A stretch of 64,000 nucleotides of DNA from Cristatella mucedo (Eukaryota > Bryozoa > Phylactolaemata > Cristatellidae). Location of the stretch: contig WPIO01000088.1 in NCBI GenBank assembly GCA_009760855.2, positions 584,501 through 648,500 on the forward strand, given 5' to 3'. Shown here piece by piece: positions 20,038 to 29,759 of the stretch (the first letter of the stretch is position 1; every line of letters starts with the position of its first letter). Position numbers and translations under genes: made by a program. The notes below the pieces were generated by a model. That model was not told the DNA's origin. It was given only the letters and a program-made list of their open reading frames with translations, and did not search any database.

Positions 20038-20169
20038 CTAATAGAGTATACTTTGCAATAAATATATAATAAGTTCTTTTACAGTTAATGGAACATAAAT
20101 TGTATGTGCAGGATATTTACTTATTATGCATTTAACTCTTATTCTTCCACATGCTAGCTTTTTCTCCAT
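20038..20169 (-). CDS. Short hypothetical ORF near the right terminus
   Basis: From ATG 20167-20169: MEKKLACGRIRVKCIISKYP then AHTIYVPLTVKELIIYLL, 43 codons. The frame extends upstream into the terminal repeat, so the true start is unclear. It is followed closely by the 20027 gene on the same strand. Confidence 0.35.
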   Translation of the reverse strand: MEKKLACGRIRVKCIISKYPAHTIYVPLTVKELIIYLLQSILY

Positions 20170-20233
20170 TTCTTCTGAGCGATGTTCTAGAAATGTAAGA
20201 TGAAGGCATTTACTATAAATATAAAATAATACA

Positions 20234-20275
20234 TTTAAATCAAATTTTATTATGTTAGAGTGCGGTAGGATAAAC
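20234..20275 (-). repeat. Right terminal inverted repeat
   Basis: Inverse partner of 451-492, ending TTAGAGTGCGGTAGGATAAAC. The change from AT-rich element to GC-rich flank falls immediately outside it. Confidence 0.9.
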
Positions 20276-20311
20276 AACGAAGTAGGCGAAAACACTCGAG
20301 CAGAACGAGTC

Positions 20312-20455
20312 TAGTGTTGAGCGAGTAGTCATCTTTTGAAAGTTATGGAGCACGGGGACTCAGACGAAGACACTCGAACGAGCTCTGCGAGATTGAGGGT
20401 CGAGTCTGAGCCCTAGGCTCTATAACGTTCAAAGCATTACTACTCGCGTACGCTC
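20312..20455. repeat. Long imperfect hairpin just outside the element
   Basis: CGAGTAGT at 20316 onward, TTTTGAAAGTTATGGAGC and GGGACTCAGAC pair inversely with GTCTGAGCCC, GGCTCTATAACGTTCAAAG and ACTACTCG (to about 20450), giving an imperfect stem of roughly 60 bp. It starts about 40 bp outside the right terminal repeat. Confidence 0.7.
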
Positions 20456-20459
20456 GCTC

Positions 20460-20689
20460 GCGTGCGTTGCCTGTAAACAATGCAGCCGTCGTCATCGACA
20501 CCGTAACACGCCCGATGCTACTCCCTAATCGATATATAATCTCTACATCTCGGTATCCAGTTCTCTCGCTTTCTAACTATGTCCCTGTTTCTATCTCTCC
20601 CTCTCTCTATCTGTCTTCTCACTCTTTCTCTCGCGCTCTCCCTCTCGCTCTTTCTTTCTCTCTCTCTCTCTTACTCTCTCGCTCTATTT
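20460..20689. other. No gene seen; CT-rich low-complexity sequence
   Basis: GC-rich flank (CGCTCGCTCGCGTGCGTTG) changing to irregular CTCTC/CGCTCTTTC tracts. The ORFs here are products of low complexity. Confidence 0.5.
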
Positions 20690-23600
20690 TTCTTATGTCT
20701 TTTACCACCATTCATTTGGTAATGCTTTCATTGCAGCATCTACAAACTGCCGAGAGAGAGATTCAGTTATCTGGGGCTGCGATCAAGTGTCGTACTATTA
20801 TTAATTTTATTTATATCTAGCTATCTCAAGTTTTAATGTATCCCTGTAGTTCCATCTCTCTCTCTCTCTCTCTCGCTCTCGCTCTCCATCTCTCTGCTTC
20901 TCTCTATCACACTGTCACTAATGCTGTATGTCTATTTCTATATAAATATATATACATACATATATATATATATCCCACTATTCTTTTTTTTGTCTCTCTC
21001 TCTCTCTCTATCTCTTTTTGTATCACCCAATATTTCTCAATCTCTCGCTCTATTTATCTATCTCTCTGGCTCTATTTCACGCTTCATCTCTCTCTCTCTC
21101 GAATAGTCGCCGGTGAATGCAATAACAATAATAAAAATAACAGCGAGTGGCAGTGGAGCTGTTCTCATTTTATCTCTGTTATACATCCTTGATTAACCCG
21201 TAACCACGTGTTTCTTGTTGTTTATGGAGCAGGCTACCACTAACCATTTGATCGTGCTTCCTTTACAGCAACTGTAAATCGCCTAGAAAGAGATATGAGT
21301 TCATCTTTGGGCACTTTATCATGCGTGTTATTATTATTATATTTGTAATGTTTCTAATAAATATGAGGCCATGCTTTCCTTGCAGCGTCTTTAAGGTGCC
21401 CAGAATCTCTCCGAGGGCCCTATGTAAACGTACTTTTATTGTTAACGCCACTGCACATCACAAACGCATACGCTGCCATGCTGGTGCTACAGTACGCCGA
21501 TGGACATCGGGCAGCAGCAGCTTCTAGTCGCCTGCGGCTGCAGTCGAAAGTCATGTGCCCATCAGTGGAGGAGGCGAACGAGTTTTTCGGAAACGGCGCC
21601 AGGCCTGTACCATTCGCTTCTCCCACATAAAGCAGCACACCTTTGTATATATGCCTTCATATGACTTGAACGGAAGCGTGCCACACTGGAAGCTGACGGT
21701 AGATGGAGCTCTTGCTGCCCTGGGCCATCTTGCAGCATTCCAGTGGAAACCATTCCAGCATTCGCGCCGCCAGTGGAAAGCCAATTGTAGATTGCTTGCC
21801 ACTAGCGGACACCCAGGCGTCCTAGCGAACTCACCTCTGGCTTTCCCTCTCTCGCTCGCACGTGAGAACGCAGGTGGTAGACGTAAAGCGTCGTCGGGTC
21901 TCAGTCCTTGACCCGAGTGGACTACCCGTGGACCGGCACTCGGGGCTGGGCGTTGAGAAGTTTAGGTACTCGTTTCCGCTCGCTCGTCGCGTCGAGAGAA
22001 GCTGCAACCACTCTCGCCAGTCGTCGCTCACACCGTTCGTGCTCGCTTACACTGTTTGTGGGCCAGCTCTTAGGCAGCGGATGCAGGAGGCGGGCGTCTC
22101 CGAGCCGAGCCGTACGAGAGCAGCACTTGGCTGGCGTGCAACATGGACCACTTTAAGCTTGTGGGCAAGCACACTATCCACGACTCAGCCATCGCCGTCA
22201 TGATGGTGAGCGAGAGGTGACACTGCTGTGACATTGCGCTTCCTTCGTTGCCAGTCTTGAGAGCAGCGAACCATGGTCGCCGGCCTTGCCCTGAACGGGA
22301 GAAGAGGCGTGCTTTCGTTCGAGCGAGCGATGCTCTCTGGACCGAGCGGTGCTCGGTCGGCCCAGAGAAGCTGCGTTTGCCAAGCTTCTACGTCTGCATC
22401 TGCCAAGCTGCTATGTCGGCATCTGCCGCCGTTTCAGTACCTGGCCGATCTGTTTGACAGAACCTCGCTAACCGAGGAGACCTGAATAGGCTCACAACCG
22501 ACGCCGTGCGAATGTCCCTGTTCATTGCTTTAACGGTAAGGCGGCTGTGCTGGCACAGCAGCAGCAGCTCACCGATTGGCTGCCTCGTCGCTCAGTTTAA
22601 GCGGGTCTCTGTCTTGTCTCTGCCTATGTGGCCTGTGGGTTTTGGGCGCAGCGACGCAACCCGCTTGGTAGAGTCCAAGCAAGACTTCCTAAGACTCTGT
22701 AGCCAGCGCCGCCATTTTTAAACCGCAGAAATTCTCAGACCGAGACCTCGCACGTCGCCCTGCAGCAGTCATCGAGCTGCATATTCGGCCGCTTGTATTG
22801 AGTTATGGGCGTAACGTCCGCGATGCGAACAGAAACGGAAGCGAAATCCGGTGCGAAATAGTCGTTCGTTCGGCTGAAGCTCGCAGCCGCACACGTCCAA
22901 GTTGGAAGCTGTCGCCTGGCGGGACATTGACATTTACTTTTACCTTTTACATGTACAGATACTTTTTTCCAATGCTTTCCTTTATTTCCCTAATGTCTTT
23001 TCTTTCCCTTTTCCGTCATTTCTTTCTTATCCGTAATTCCGTCATTTTCATCGTTTCCTTTATTTCTCTGACAAGTGAAGCGCTTGGCTCCCAATGCTCG
23101 CTCGCTACGCTTGCCCACATGCTGTGCTACAATGGCGAGTTACGGTGCGGTCATTCTCCAGCTGAGAATCGGCGAATCAGTCTGCGAGCACGCGTCTTCG
23201 TCTCATTTCAAACGATCCACTCTATGGCGAGTCACTATAAAGCAGGATTACGGCGGAATTACCGTAAACTCCGCCTAAATGGAAAGATAAGCCGATACAA
23301 AAAGGTCTAATACCGTCGCGCGTCGTGATTGGTCCAACTTAAGGTGCGAAACGAGCACTTTATTTAAATTTACCTAGGATCAATATCAGGCGCACCAAAA
23401 GTGTATCCTTATTATTAACATCGCGGCCACTACCATAAGCCTCTTGCAAAGTGTCGCCTCAGTGTCGCCCACTCAAGCGGGCGCCCGACCGCATGACTTC
23501 CGCTCGCACGACTTCCACCACTAGAATGAATTCCACCCACGTGACCTCTCTGCTCTGCTGCACGTATCTACCTACTTGCCCGGTAAATCGTGTCGCCATC

Positions 23601-24835
23601 CACCTGCTCGCCCGAATGTACGCACGTAAGCAGACCTCGATCGGTGTAAAAGCATTGGTCGAGCCAAGAATTAGTCAAGCCGCGTAACCTTGCATTTCCG
23701 CTACATGCAGGCATCGTGCCAAGCTGGAAGCGACCGAAGTCTATTAACACTCGTACGACTGCGGCCATAACGAGCGACTCTGCTTGCAGCGAGCCTAGTA
23801 AATAGTATCATTGCCACGACTGCTCCCGGCGGCTCCTGGCGGAAGCTGGTCCCGCTTCGATTTCGCCCTCGCTGGGCGAACGTTTAAGCATTGTACGACC
23901 ACATCTTTACCTACTCTGCGTACAATTGTGTATTTAAATGCGTCGGCACGTTTGTGAGCACGCATTTAATTTCACACGTACGGACTTGCGACTTCTCGCC
24001 GTCGCACGCACTGCATGGACTGAAACGACTTCACGGCTCACGAGAACGCAGTTAGGTGGTCGTACTTTATATTTTGAAGGCGATTTCCCGACGGTGAAAA
24101 GCAGCTGCCCATGTTTCCTTCGCACGGTATTCCTTCGGGGGAAAAGACGCTTCGCGCACGCCGCCTAATAAACGCGCCAGCTCTCCGCCCGCACCGGCCC
24201 TTCCACGGGCAGAGTGAGCCGCTTCTCGCCAGCTGGGTCCATGATGGCGGCGCAGCGTCGCAAACGAGCTTCGGCTCGTGTACTTCCGGCGCGAAGCTTC
24301 CCGGACAGCGTGCAGCTTACTGGCGGAATTCTCTTTTTCATTGCAGATAAAGGGCGCTGCTGAAAATCCAGCGAGGCATGGACAATGCGATGGACGCGTT
24401 GACGCTGGCACGAAGCCGCCTTAGTCCGATCTGTGGTGGTTGGCAGCGGATCCCTCACAACTCACGAAAGCTATTGCATAGATATATAGACGATCGACGT
24501 CGCGACCACGGTAGTGGCGAGGCCGATTTCACGGCGCCATATCGCGCGCGGCGTGTCTTCGTCATGGATAAACAAGTGTTTTTTATATACACCCGCTCCC
24601 GCGACTACGGACTGGCGAAATACACGAGCTTATTTTTACTACGCACGTCGTCATTCTATCCGCTGTTTCGCGTTTCGCTCGAGCCCCTTGACCACGTTTC
24701 GCCGCCGCCGTCGCCTTAGCGAAACCGATTCACGACAAAGGCTTCGGCCGCAGCCGTCGCCCCCACCGAGGCCGCCGGTTGAAGGGACCTCGCTTAGCAG
24801 AATAAAGCGGACGGAGGCCCGTAGGATAACGTAGT
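20690..24835. repeat. Segmental repeat, copy A
   Basis: Shares its order of sequence blocks with 25610-29335. It starts at TTACCACCATTCATTTGGTAATGC with a diverged LINE tail, then a CT/AT tract (20850-21100), two more LINE-like tails (21255-21345 and 21375-21440), TATGCCTTCATATGACTTG (21650), GGCGTTGAGAAGTT (21950), the TGCCAAGC minisatellite (22375), a block around 22500-22760, and GCTTCGGCCGCAGCCGT with CGAGGCCGCCGGTTGAAGGGA (24740-24790). A private 1.88-kb insertion (22847-24724) is present here only. No intact gene recognised; ORFs run through both copies without conservation of frame. Confidence 0.75.
22847..24724. mobile_element. 1.88-kb insertion in copy A with 7-bp direct repeats
   Basis: AGCGAAA occurs at both ends (22840-22846 and 24718-24724). 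Copy B has one site (AGTGAAA, about 29228) with the flanking sequences joined, so it preserves the empty site. The insert has no terminal inverted repeats and no recognisable protein. It contains an AT-poor region with several short ORFs. Type of element unknown. Confidence 0.55.
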
Positions 24836-24893
24836 AGTAAGATAACCCCCCCCCGGGAGGAGCGTCAGCCGGGCGATGACGGAAGGGCAAAGC

Positions 24894-25074
24894 TTCAGCC
24901 GGACGTGCTTGGCGAAGCCCAGCTGCACTCGGCGTTGCAAATGAATGGAAGAAGGTGGAGGATAAGGCGAGCGGCGACTCGGCGATCGCCGTTCTCGGTC
25001 ACAAAATCGAGGCGAAGACGGACCTGAAGGCGATCATGCAGAAACAGCCCGAACTGGGCGCCATTAGCCCTGCC
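24894..25074 (+). other. Candidate protein-coding exon
   Basis: An open frame reads ALGVANEWKKVEDKASGDSA then IAVLGHKIEAKTDLKAIMQK and stops being coding-like at GCC|GTGAGT (25074/25075), a good splice donor. A possible acceptor is CTTCAG near 24893. A short ATG-started stretch at 22151-22213 (MDHFKLVGKHTIHDSAIAVM, followed by GTGAGC) shares the DSAIAV motif. No family recognised; a lone exon without partners, so weak. Confidence 0.3.
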
Positions 25075-25136
25075 GTGAGTGGTTGCCGCCGTGACAGCTT
25101 GGTGACACCATTTTAGTGCATCTCCCCTTTCTCTCT

Positions 25137-25137
<1 letters not shown>

Positions 25138-25188
<51 letters not shown>
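25138..25188. repeat. (CT)n microsatellite
   Basis: About 25 nearly uninterrupted CT units, with flanking irregular pyrimidine sequence. Confidence 0.95.
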
Positions 25189-25192
<4 letters not shown>

Positions 25193-25854
25193 CTATCTCT
25201 GTATCACTCTTTCTTGCATCCTGGATTTGATTGTAGCTTGAAGCTAGCAGCTCTATTATATCCATGATTCTTGCAGTTGGCCTGCCGCTTGGCAGCGACT
25301 GTAGCTCACCACATGTCCTCAGGCGTCTGCAGCTGCAAGGGGCTGCTGCAGTCGGCAATGCGGCAGCTTTCAGTTAGTTTAGCTTCGTTTGGTTCAGTTC
25401 ACTTCGCTCCCTATTAACTCTCTCCTCTCTCTCTCAATTTTTATCTTGTTCTCTTCCTCTATCTCTAATGTCTCTATCCTATTCAGTATATTTCTATCTC
25501 TACAACTCGGTCACCATTTCTCTTGCTTTCTATTTCCATCTCTCCCTCTGTCTATCTGTCTTCTCACTCTTTATCTCGCTCTCTCTCTCACACTCTCTAT
25601 TTCTTGTGTCTGTTACCACCATTCATTTGGTAATGCTTTCTTTGCAACATCTACAAACTGCCGGGAGAGAGATTCAGTTATCTGGGGCTGCGATACAGTG
25701 TCTTACTATTATTAATTTTATTTATATCAACTTATCTGTAGTTTTAATCGATCTCTCTGTAGTTCCATCTCTATCTCTCTCTCTCTCTTTTTCTCTCTCG
25801 CTCTCTCTGCTTCTCTCTATCACATTGTAACTATTGCTGTCTGTCTATTTCTAT

Positions 25855-26196
25855 ATAAATATATATATATATATCTATATATATGTAGATATATATATAT
25901 ATATATATATAATATTATATAATAATAATAGATATATATATACATATCTATTGCTGTCTATTTCTATATAAATGATATATATATATCATTTATATAGAAA
26001 TAGACAGCAATAGATATATACATATATCTATTATTATTATATATTATGGAATAAATGATATATAATGATATATATATCAAATATATAATATATATATATA
26101 ATATAATATCACTAATGATATATATATATATATATATCATTTATATAGAAATGATATATATATATATATATATACATATATATACATATATATACA

Positions 26197-26232
<36 letters not shown>

Positions 26233-26348
26233 AGTATGTATATATACACATATATATATATATGTATATATACATATGTATATATATGTATATGTATATA
26301 TATGTATATATATGTATATGTATCTATATATATCATTTCTATATAAAT
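25855..26348. repeat. (TA)n-rich tract with a 120-bp palindrome
   Basis: Alternating AT of several hundred bases. The palindrome centre is between 25980 and 25981; the inner 36-37 bases of each arm match perfectly (ATATATCATTTATATAGAAA continuing TAGACAGCAATAGATAT on the right) and the outer part to about 60 bases is imperfect. Further inverted copies of TTTCTATATAAATGATAT lie at 26130-26160 and 26325-26350. Confidence 0.9.
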
Positions 26349-26465
26349 GATATCAACCCCCGCCTTCCCTCTTTCCAAGAAAGAATCGTCTGGAACCCAT
26401 TCGCCATTCAAGCTGGACGGAGGTGCCCTTCCAGTGGCCTGGGGACGGTATTAATTCCTTTCCTA
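26349..26465 (+). repeat. Duplicate of 27677-27787 inside the AT tract
   Basis: CCTCTTTCCAAGAAAGAATC through GGGGACGGTATTAATTCCTT occurs here and at 27677-27787 with only a few differences, in the same orientation. Here it is inserted between AT repeat and the resuming copy-B sequence, so it is a templated filler or transposed fragment. Confidence 0.85.
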
Positions 26466-27799
26466 TATATATATCTCCCACCATTCTTTTTTGTCTCTCT
26501 TTCTATCTCTCTCTTTTTGTATCACCCAATATTTCTCAATCTCTCGCTCGATTTATCTATCTCTCTCGCTCTATTTCAAGCTCCCTCTCTCTCGAATAGT
26601 CGCCGGTGACTAATAAAATAAAAATAATAATAATAATAGAGAGTGGCTGCGGAGCTGTTGTTCTCATTTTATCTATTTATAGTTATACATGTTTTATCTA
26701 TTTTAGTTATACAGCCTTGATTAACCCGTAACCATTTATTCTTGTTGTTTATCGAGCATGTTACCACTAACCATTTGATCGTGTTTCCTTTACAGCAAAT
26801 GTTAATCGCCTAGAAAGAGATTTGAGTTCATCACAGGGCACTTTATCATGCGTGTTATCATTATTATAATTGTAATGTTGCTATCAAATATGAGGCTATG
26901 CTTTCCTTGCAGCGTCTGTAAAGTGCCCAGAATCTCTCTGAAGGCACTATGTAAACGTATTTTTATTATTACCGCCTGAGCAGATCGTGAACGCATACGT
27001 CGCCATGCTGGTACGATATATGCCAGATGCAGTATGCCGATGGAAATCGGGCAGCAGCAACGTCTAGTCGCGTGCCTCAGCAGCCAAAAGTCATGTGCCC
27101 ATCAGTGGAGGAGGCGAACGAGTTTTTCGGAAACGGCGCCAGGCCTGTATCATTCGCTGCTCCCACATAAAGCAGCACACCTTTGTATATATGCCTTCAT
27201 ATGACTTGGAAGCTGACGGTAGATGGAGCTCTCGCTGCCCTGGGCCATCTTGCAGCATTCCAGTGGAAACCATTCCAGCATTCGCGCCGCCAGTGGAAAG
27301 CCAGTTGTCGAACGCTTGCAGCTAGCGGACACCCCGGGCAGAACTCGCCTCTGGCTCTTCCTCTCTCGCACGCACGTGAGAACGCTGGCGGTGGACGAGA
27401 AGCTTCGTCGGGTCTCCGTCCTCGACCTTGAAGAGTGGACAACCCACGGACCCCCACTCGTGGCCGGGCGTTGAGAAGTTCAGGTACTCGTTTTCGCTCC
27501 GGCGGCGGGCCAGAGCCCCTTTGTCCTGGAGCAGTGAGCCAGAGAGGAGCGTCAGTGCGGTTAGAGAGGAAGCGCTTAGGAGCAGGCCAGGAAGCTCTGA
27601 GACGAGCGGCGGCGATTCGGCCTTTAGAATTGGTCCGATACTCGCGGAAGCTGCTGATAGATGTTGGCTGGCCTGTCAACCCCGCCATCCCTCTTTCCAA
27701 GAAAGAATCGTCTGGAACCCATTCGCCATTCAAGGTGGATGGAGGTGCCCTTCCAGTGGCCTGGGGACGGTATTAATTCCTTTCCGTAATGGGCCAAGG

Positions 27800-28511
27800 T
27801 GTCCGGGCCCAATACCACTAAGCTCTTGCCCCATTGTCTCAGCTAGGTATTTAAGAGTCGAGCGACGCTCGCTCTTGGTGTCTCTTTGGTCTTGTGTCTT
27901 ATGTCCGGCTCCGCACTTCGACGCCGTCGAACTCGTTTCTCTGAAAGCGAGGGAGGAGGGCGAGCAGTTCGCCGGCGATTGACGGAACAGGACGAGACAG
28001 AGCTAGGAGGATTCGGTGGAACTCCAACGAATACGGTCGTATCGCGCCCGAGCTGGCATTTTGTGTTTCTTTCGTGTTTTGTGTGTGCGCGCCAGCACGT
28101 GGTCTCGGCATAGGGATTTGCTGGTGCGAGCTAGGCGTAGTTGGCGTGTGTGGAGCCCTAGTTCTCTAGTTAGGGTTTAGGCTCCGGTTCTCGCTTCAGT
28201 GTGGAGAAGTATTTCCTCCGCAGGAGTGTTTGAGTTGGCGTGTTTGGGGTATTCCCTCGGCACAGGTGGGAACGGATTCCTAGTTCACCGGTTAGGGTTT
28301 AGGGTCCGGGTCGCGCTTAGTGTGGAGGAGTATTCCCTCCGCAAGAGTGTTAGTGCAGCTGAGAACGTGCGAGGAGTGTGGAGATAAAGCTGAACTAGAC
28401 GCGCTGCGACTTTGTGCGCTTGCGAATAAAGTTCAGTAAAATCCCCAATTTGTGTGTCTCGCTTTCCAATTCACGCCGCGAACTCACGACCCCCTTTAGT
28501 AACGGTAAGCA
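27800..28511 (+). mobile_element. Possible solo LTR
   Basis: Within copy B only. It starts TGTCCGGGCCC, has a TATA-like TATTTAAG (27847), a tandemly repeated leader (28158-28229 and 28279-28350, period about 121 bp) and a polyadenylation signal AATAAA (28425), and ends near GTAAGCA. These fit an LTR's promoter and terminator. I see no target duplication, no primer-binding site I can name and no retroelement coding sequence, so this stays tentative. Confidence 0.3.
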
Positions 28512-28646
28512 GGTTAGCGCCAGAAACGCTCGTTTCGTGGCGGCCAGCTTATTGCGCGTAGGCGCGCACCGAACGGCATTAGGCGATAGGCTACGCCGCT
28601 AGGTAAGCGGCAGGTCAAGCCTACCCCGCCGAGCCTTCGGCGTTAC

Positions 28647-28810
28647 AAAGCTGCTACGTCTGCGTCTGCCAAGCTGCTACGTCTGCATCTACTAAGCTGC
28701 TACGTCTGCATCTACTAAGCTGCTACGTCTGCGTCGCCAAAGCTGCTACTTCTGCGTCTGCCAAGCTGCTACGTGTGCGTCTGCCAAGCTGCTACGTCTA
28801 TGTCTGCCGC
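28647..28810. repeat. 23-bp minisatellite, about 7 units
   Basis: The unit is AAGCTGCTACGTCTGCGTCTGCC, with variants (CATCTACT, CGTCGCC). Copy A has only about two units at 22375-22430, so this array expanded after the segmental duplication. Confidence 0.9.
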
Positions 28811-29464
28811 CTTTTCAGTACCCGGCCGATCTGTTTGACGGAACCTCGTTAACCGAGGAGACGCTGGATAGGCTCACAACCGATGCCGGGTGAATGTTGC
28901 TGTTCGTCGCTTTAACGGTAAGATGGCTGTGCTGGCACAGCAGCAGCAGCTCAGCGATTGGCTGCCTCGTCGCTCAGTCGAAGCGGGCTCGCTGTCTCGT
29001 CTCTGCCTGTGCGGCCTGTGGGGATTGGGCACAGCCACGCTACCTGCTTGGTAGAGTCCGAGCAAGACATCCTAAGACTCTGTAGCCAGCGCCGCCATTT
29101 TTAAACCGCAACAATTCTTAGACCGAGAACTCGCACGTCGCCTTGCAGCAGTCAGCGAGCAGCAGATTCGGCCACTAGTATTGAGTTATGGGTGTAACGT
29201 CCGCGATGCGAACAGAAACGGATTTAGTGAAACAGATTCGCGACCAAGGCTTCGGCTGCTGCCGCCACCGAGGCCGCCTGTTGAAGGGATCTCTCTTAGC
29301 GGAATTAAGCGGACGGAGCCACTAGGCCCTGGAGGATCTAATTTCGGGGCAATACAAATGCGAAACTCTGCTCGCTGAGCCGGTCCGGTGGGCCGAGCAG
29401 ACAGGCTCGCCATGACGGGCAAGCGAGAACGAGTTTAACAAGAAGGGGCATGCGAGAGTGAAAA

Positions 29465-29465
29465 T

Positions 29466-29499
<34 letters not shown>

Positions 29500-29538
29500 G
29501 AAAGAGAGAGAGAGAGAGAGAAAAAGAGAGAAAAGAGA

Positions 29539-29622
<84 letters not shown>
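29465..29622. repeat. (GA)n microsatellite
   Basis: Long GA tract with occasional A insertions, pure from about 29541 to 29622. Open frames across it on both strands are artefacts. Confidence 0.97.
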
Positions 29623-29624
<2 letters not shown>

Positions 29625-29636
29625 CTCTCGTGCAAG

Positions 29637-29715
29637 CCGAGCAGAAAGCTGTTGGAGCAGGAAGCTATTGGAGCAGAAAACTGCTGGAGCAGAAAGCTGC
29701 TGGAGCAGAAAGCTC
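29637..29715. repeat. 15-bp minisatellite, five units
   Basis: Repeats of GAGCAGAAAGCTGCTG with small variations, immediately after the GA tract. Confidence 0.85.
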
Positions 29716-29759
29716 CTTCACGGTGCAGGCTCCATGAAGACTCCGCGAAGAAGAGGCTA

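Larger units (their letters stand above)
451..20275. mobile_element. Polinton/Maverick- or adintovirus-like element, degraded
   Basis: The element spans about 19.8 kb between 42-bp inverted repeats and carries the hallmark set of Polintons and adintoviruses: family B DNA polymerase, retroviral-type integrase, adenain-like protease, A32-like ATPase, double-jelly-roll major capsid protein and penton-like minor capsid protein. Size, gene set, and placement of polymerase and integrase near opposite ends fit that group. Accessories are phospholipase A2, YqaJ nuclease, HNH-AP2 nuclease, zinc ribbon and three fibre-like genes. It is AT-rich against GC-richer flanks. Nearly all genes carry frameshifts or stops, so it is a non-functional integrated copy. 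I found no clear 6-bp target duplication: AACG occurs in both flanks but not symmetrically placed. Assignment to Polinton versus adintovirus needs phylogeny. Confidence 0.93.
25610..29335. repeat. Segmental repeat, copy B
   Basis: Same order of blocks as 20690-24835, clearly diverged (many substitutions and indels). It carries private additions: the AT tract and filler (25855-26465), an LTR-like stretch (about 27500-28640) and an expanded minisatellite (28647-28810). Its end (CTTCGGCTGCTGCCGCCACC and GAGGCCGCCTGTTGAAGGGA) matches 24740-24790 of copy A. Confidence 0.75.

Noticed and set aside
451-20275. Reassigned TGA codon in the virus-like element
   Set aside because: TGA stops are common, but TAA and TAG also interrupt genes and there are many frameshifts, so decay explains it better than recoding.
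451-20275. Bacteriophage or bacterial contamination, suggested by fibre, HNH and YqaJ genes
   Set aside because: The same unit carries adenain-like protease, Polinton-type capsid genes and PolB, and host SINE and LINE copies are inserted within it.
445-20281. 6-bp target-site duplication for the element
   Set aside because: The flanks (AACGGCG before 451, AACGAA after 20275) share AACG but not a directly abutting 6-mer, so I do not claim it.
26055-26609. 184-codon Ile/Tyr frame over the AT tract
   Set aside because: It arises from the microsatellite plus a duplicated non-coding filler.
28279-28310. Interstitial telomere array
   Set aside because: Only two heptamers are present, inside a 121-bp unit.
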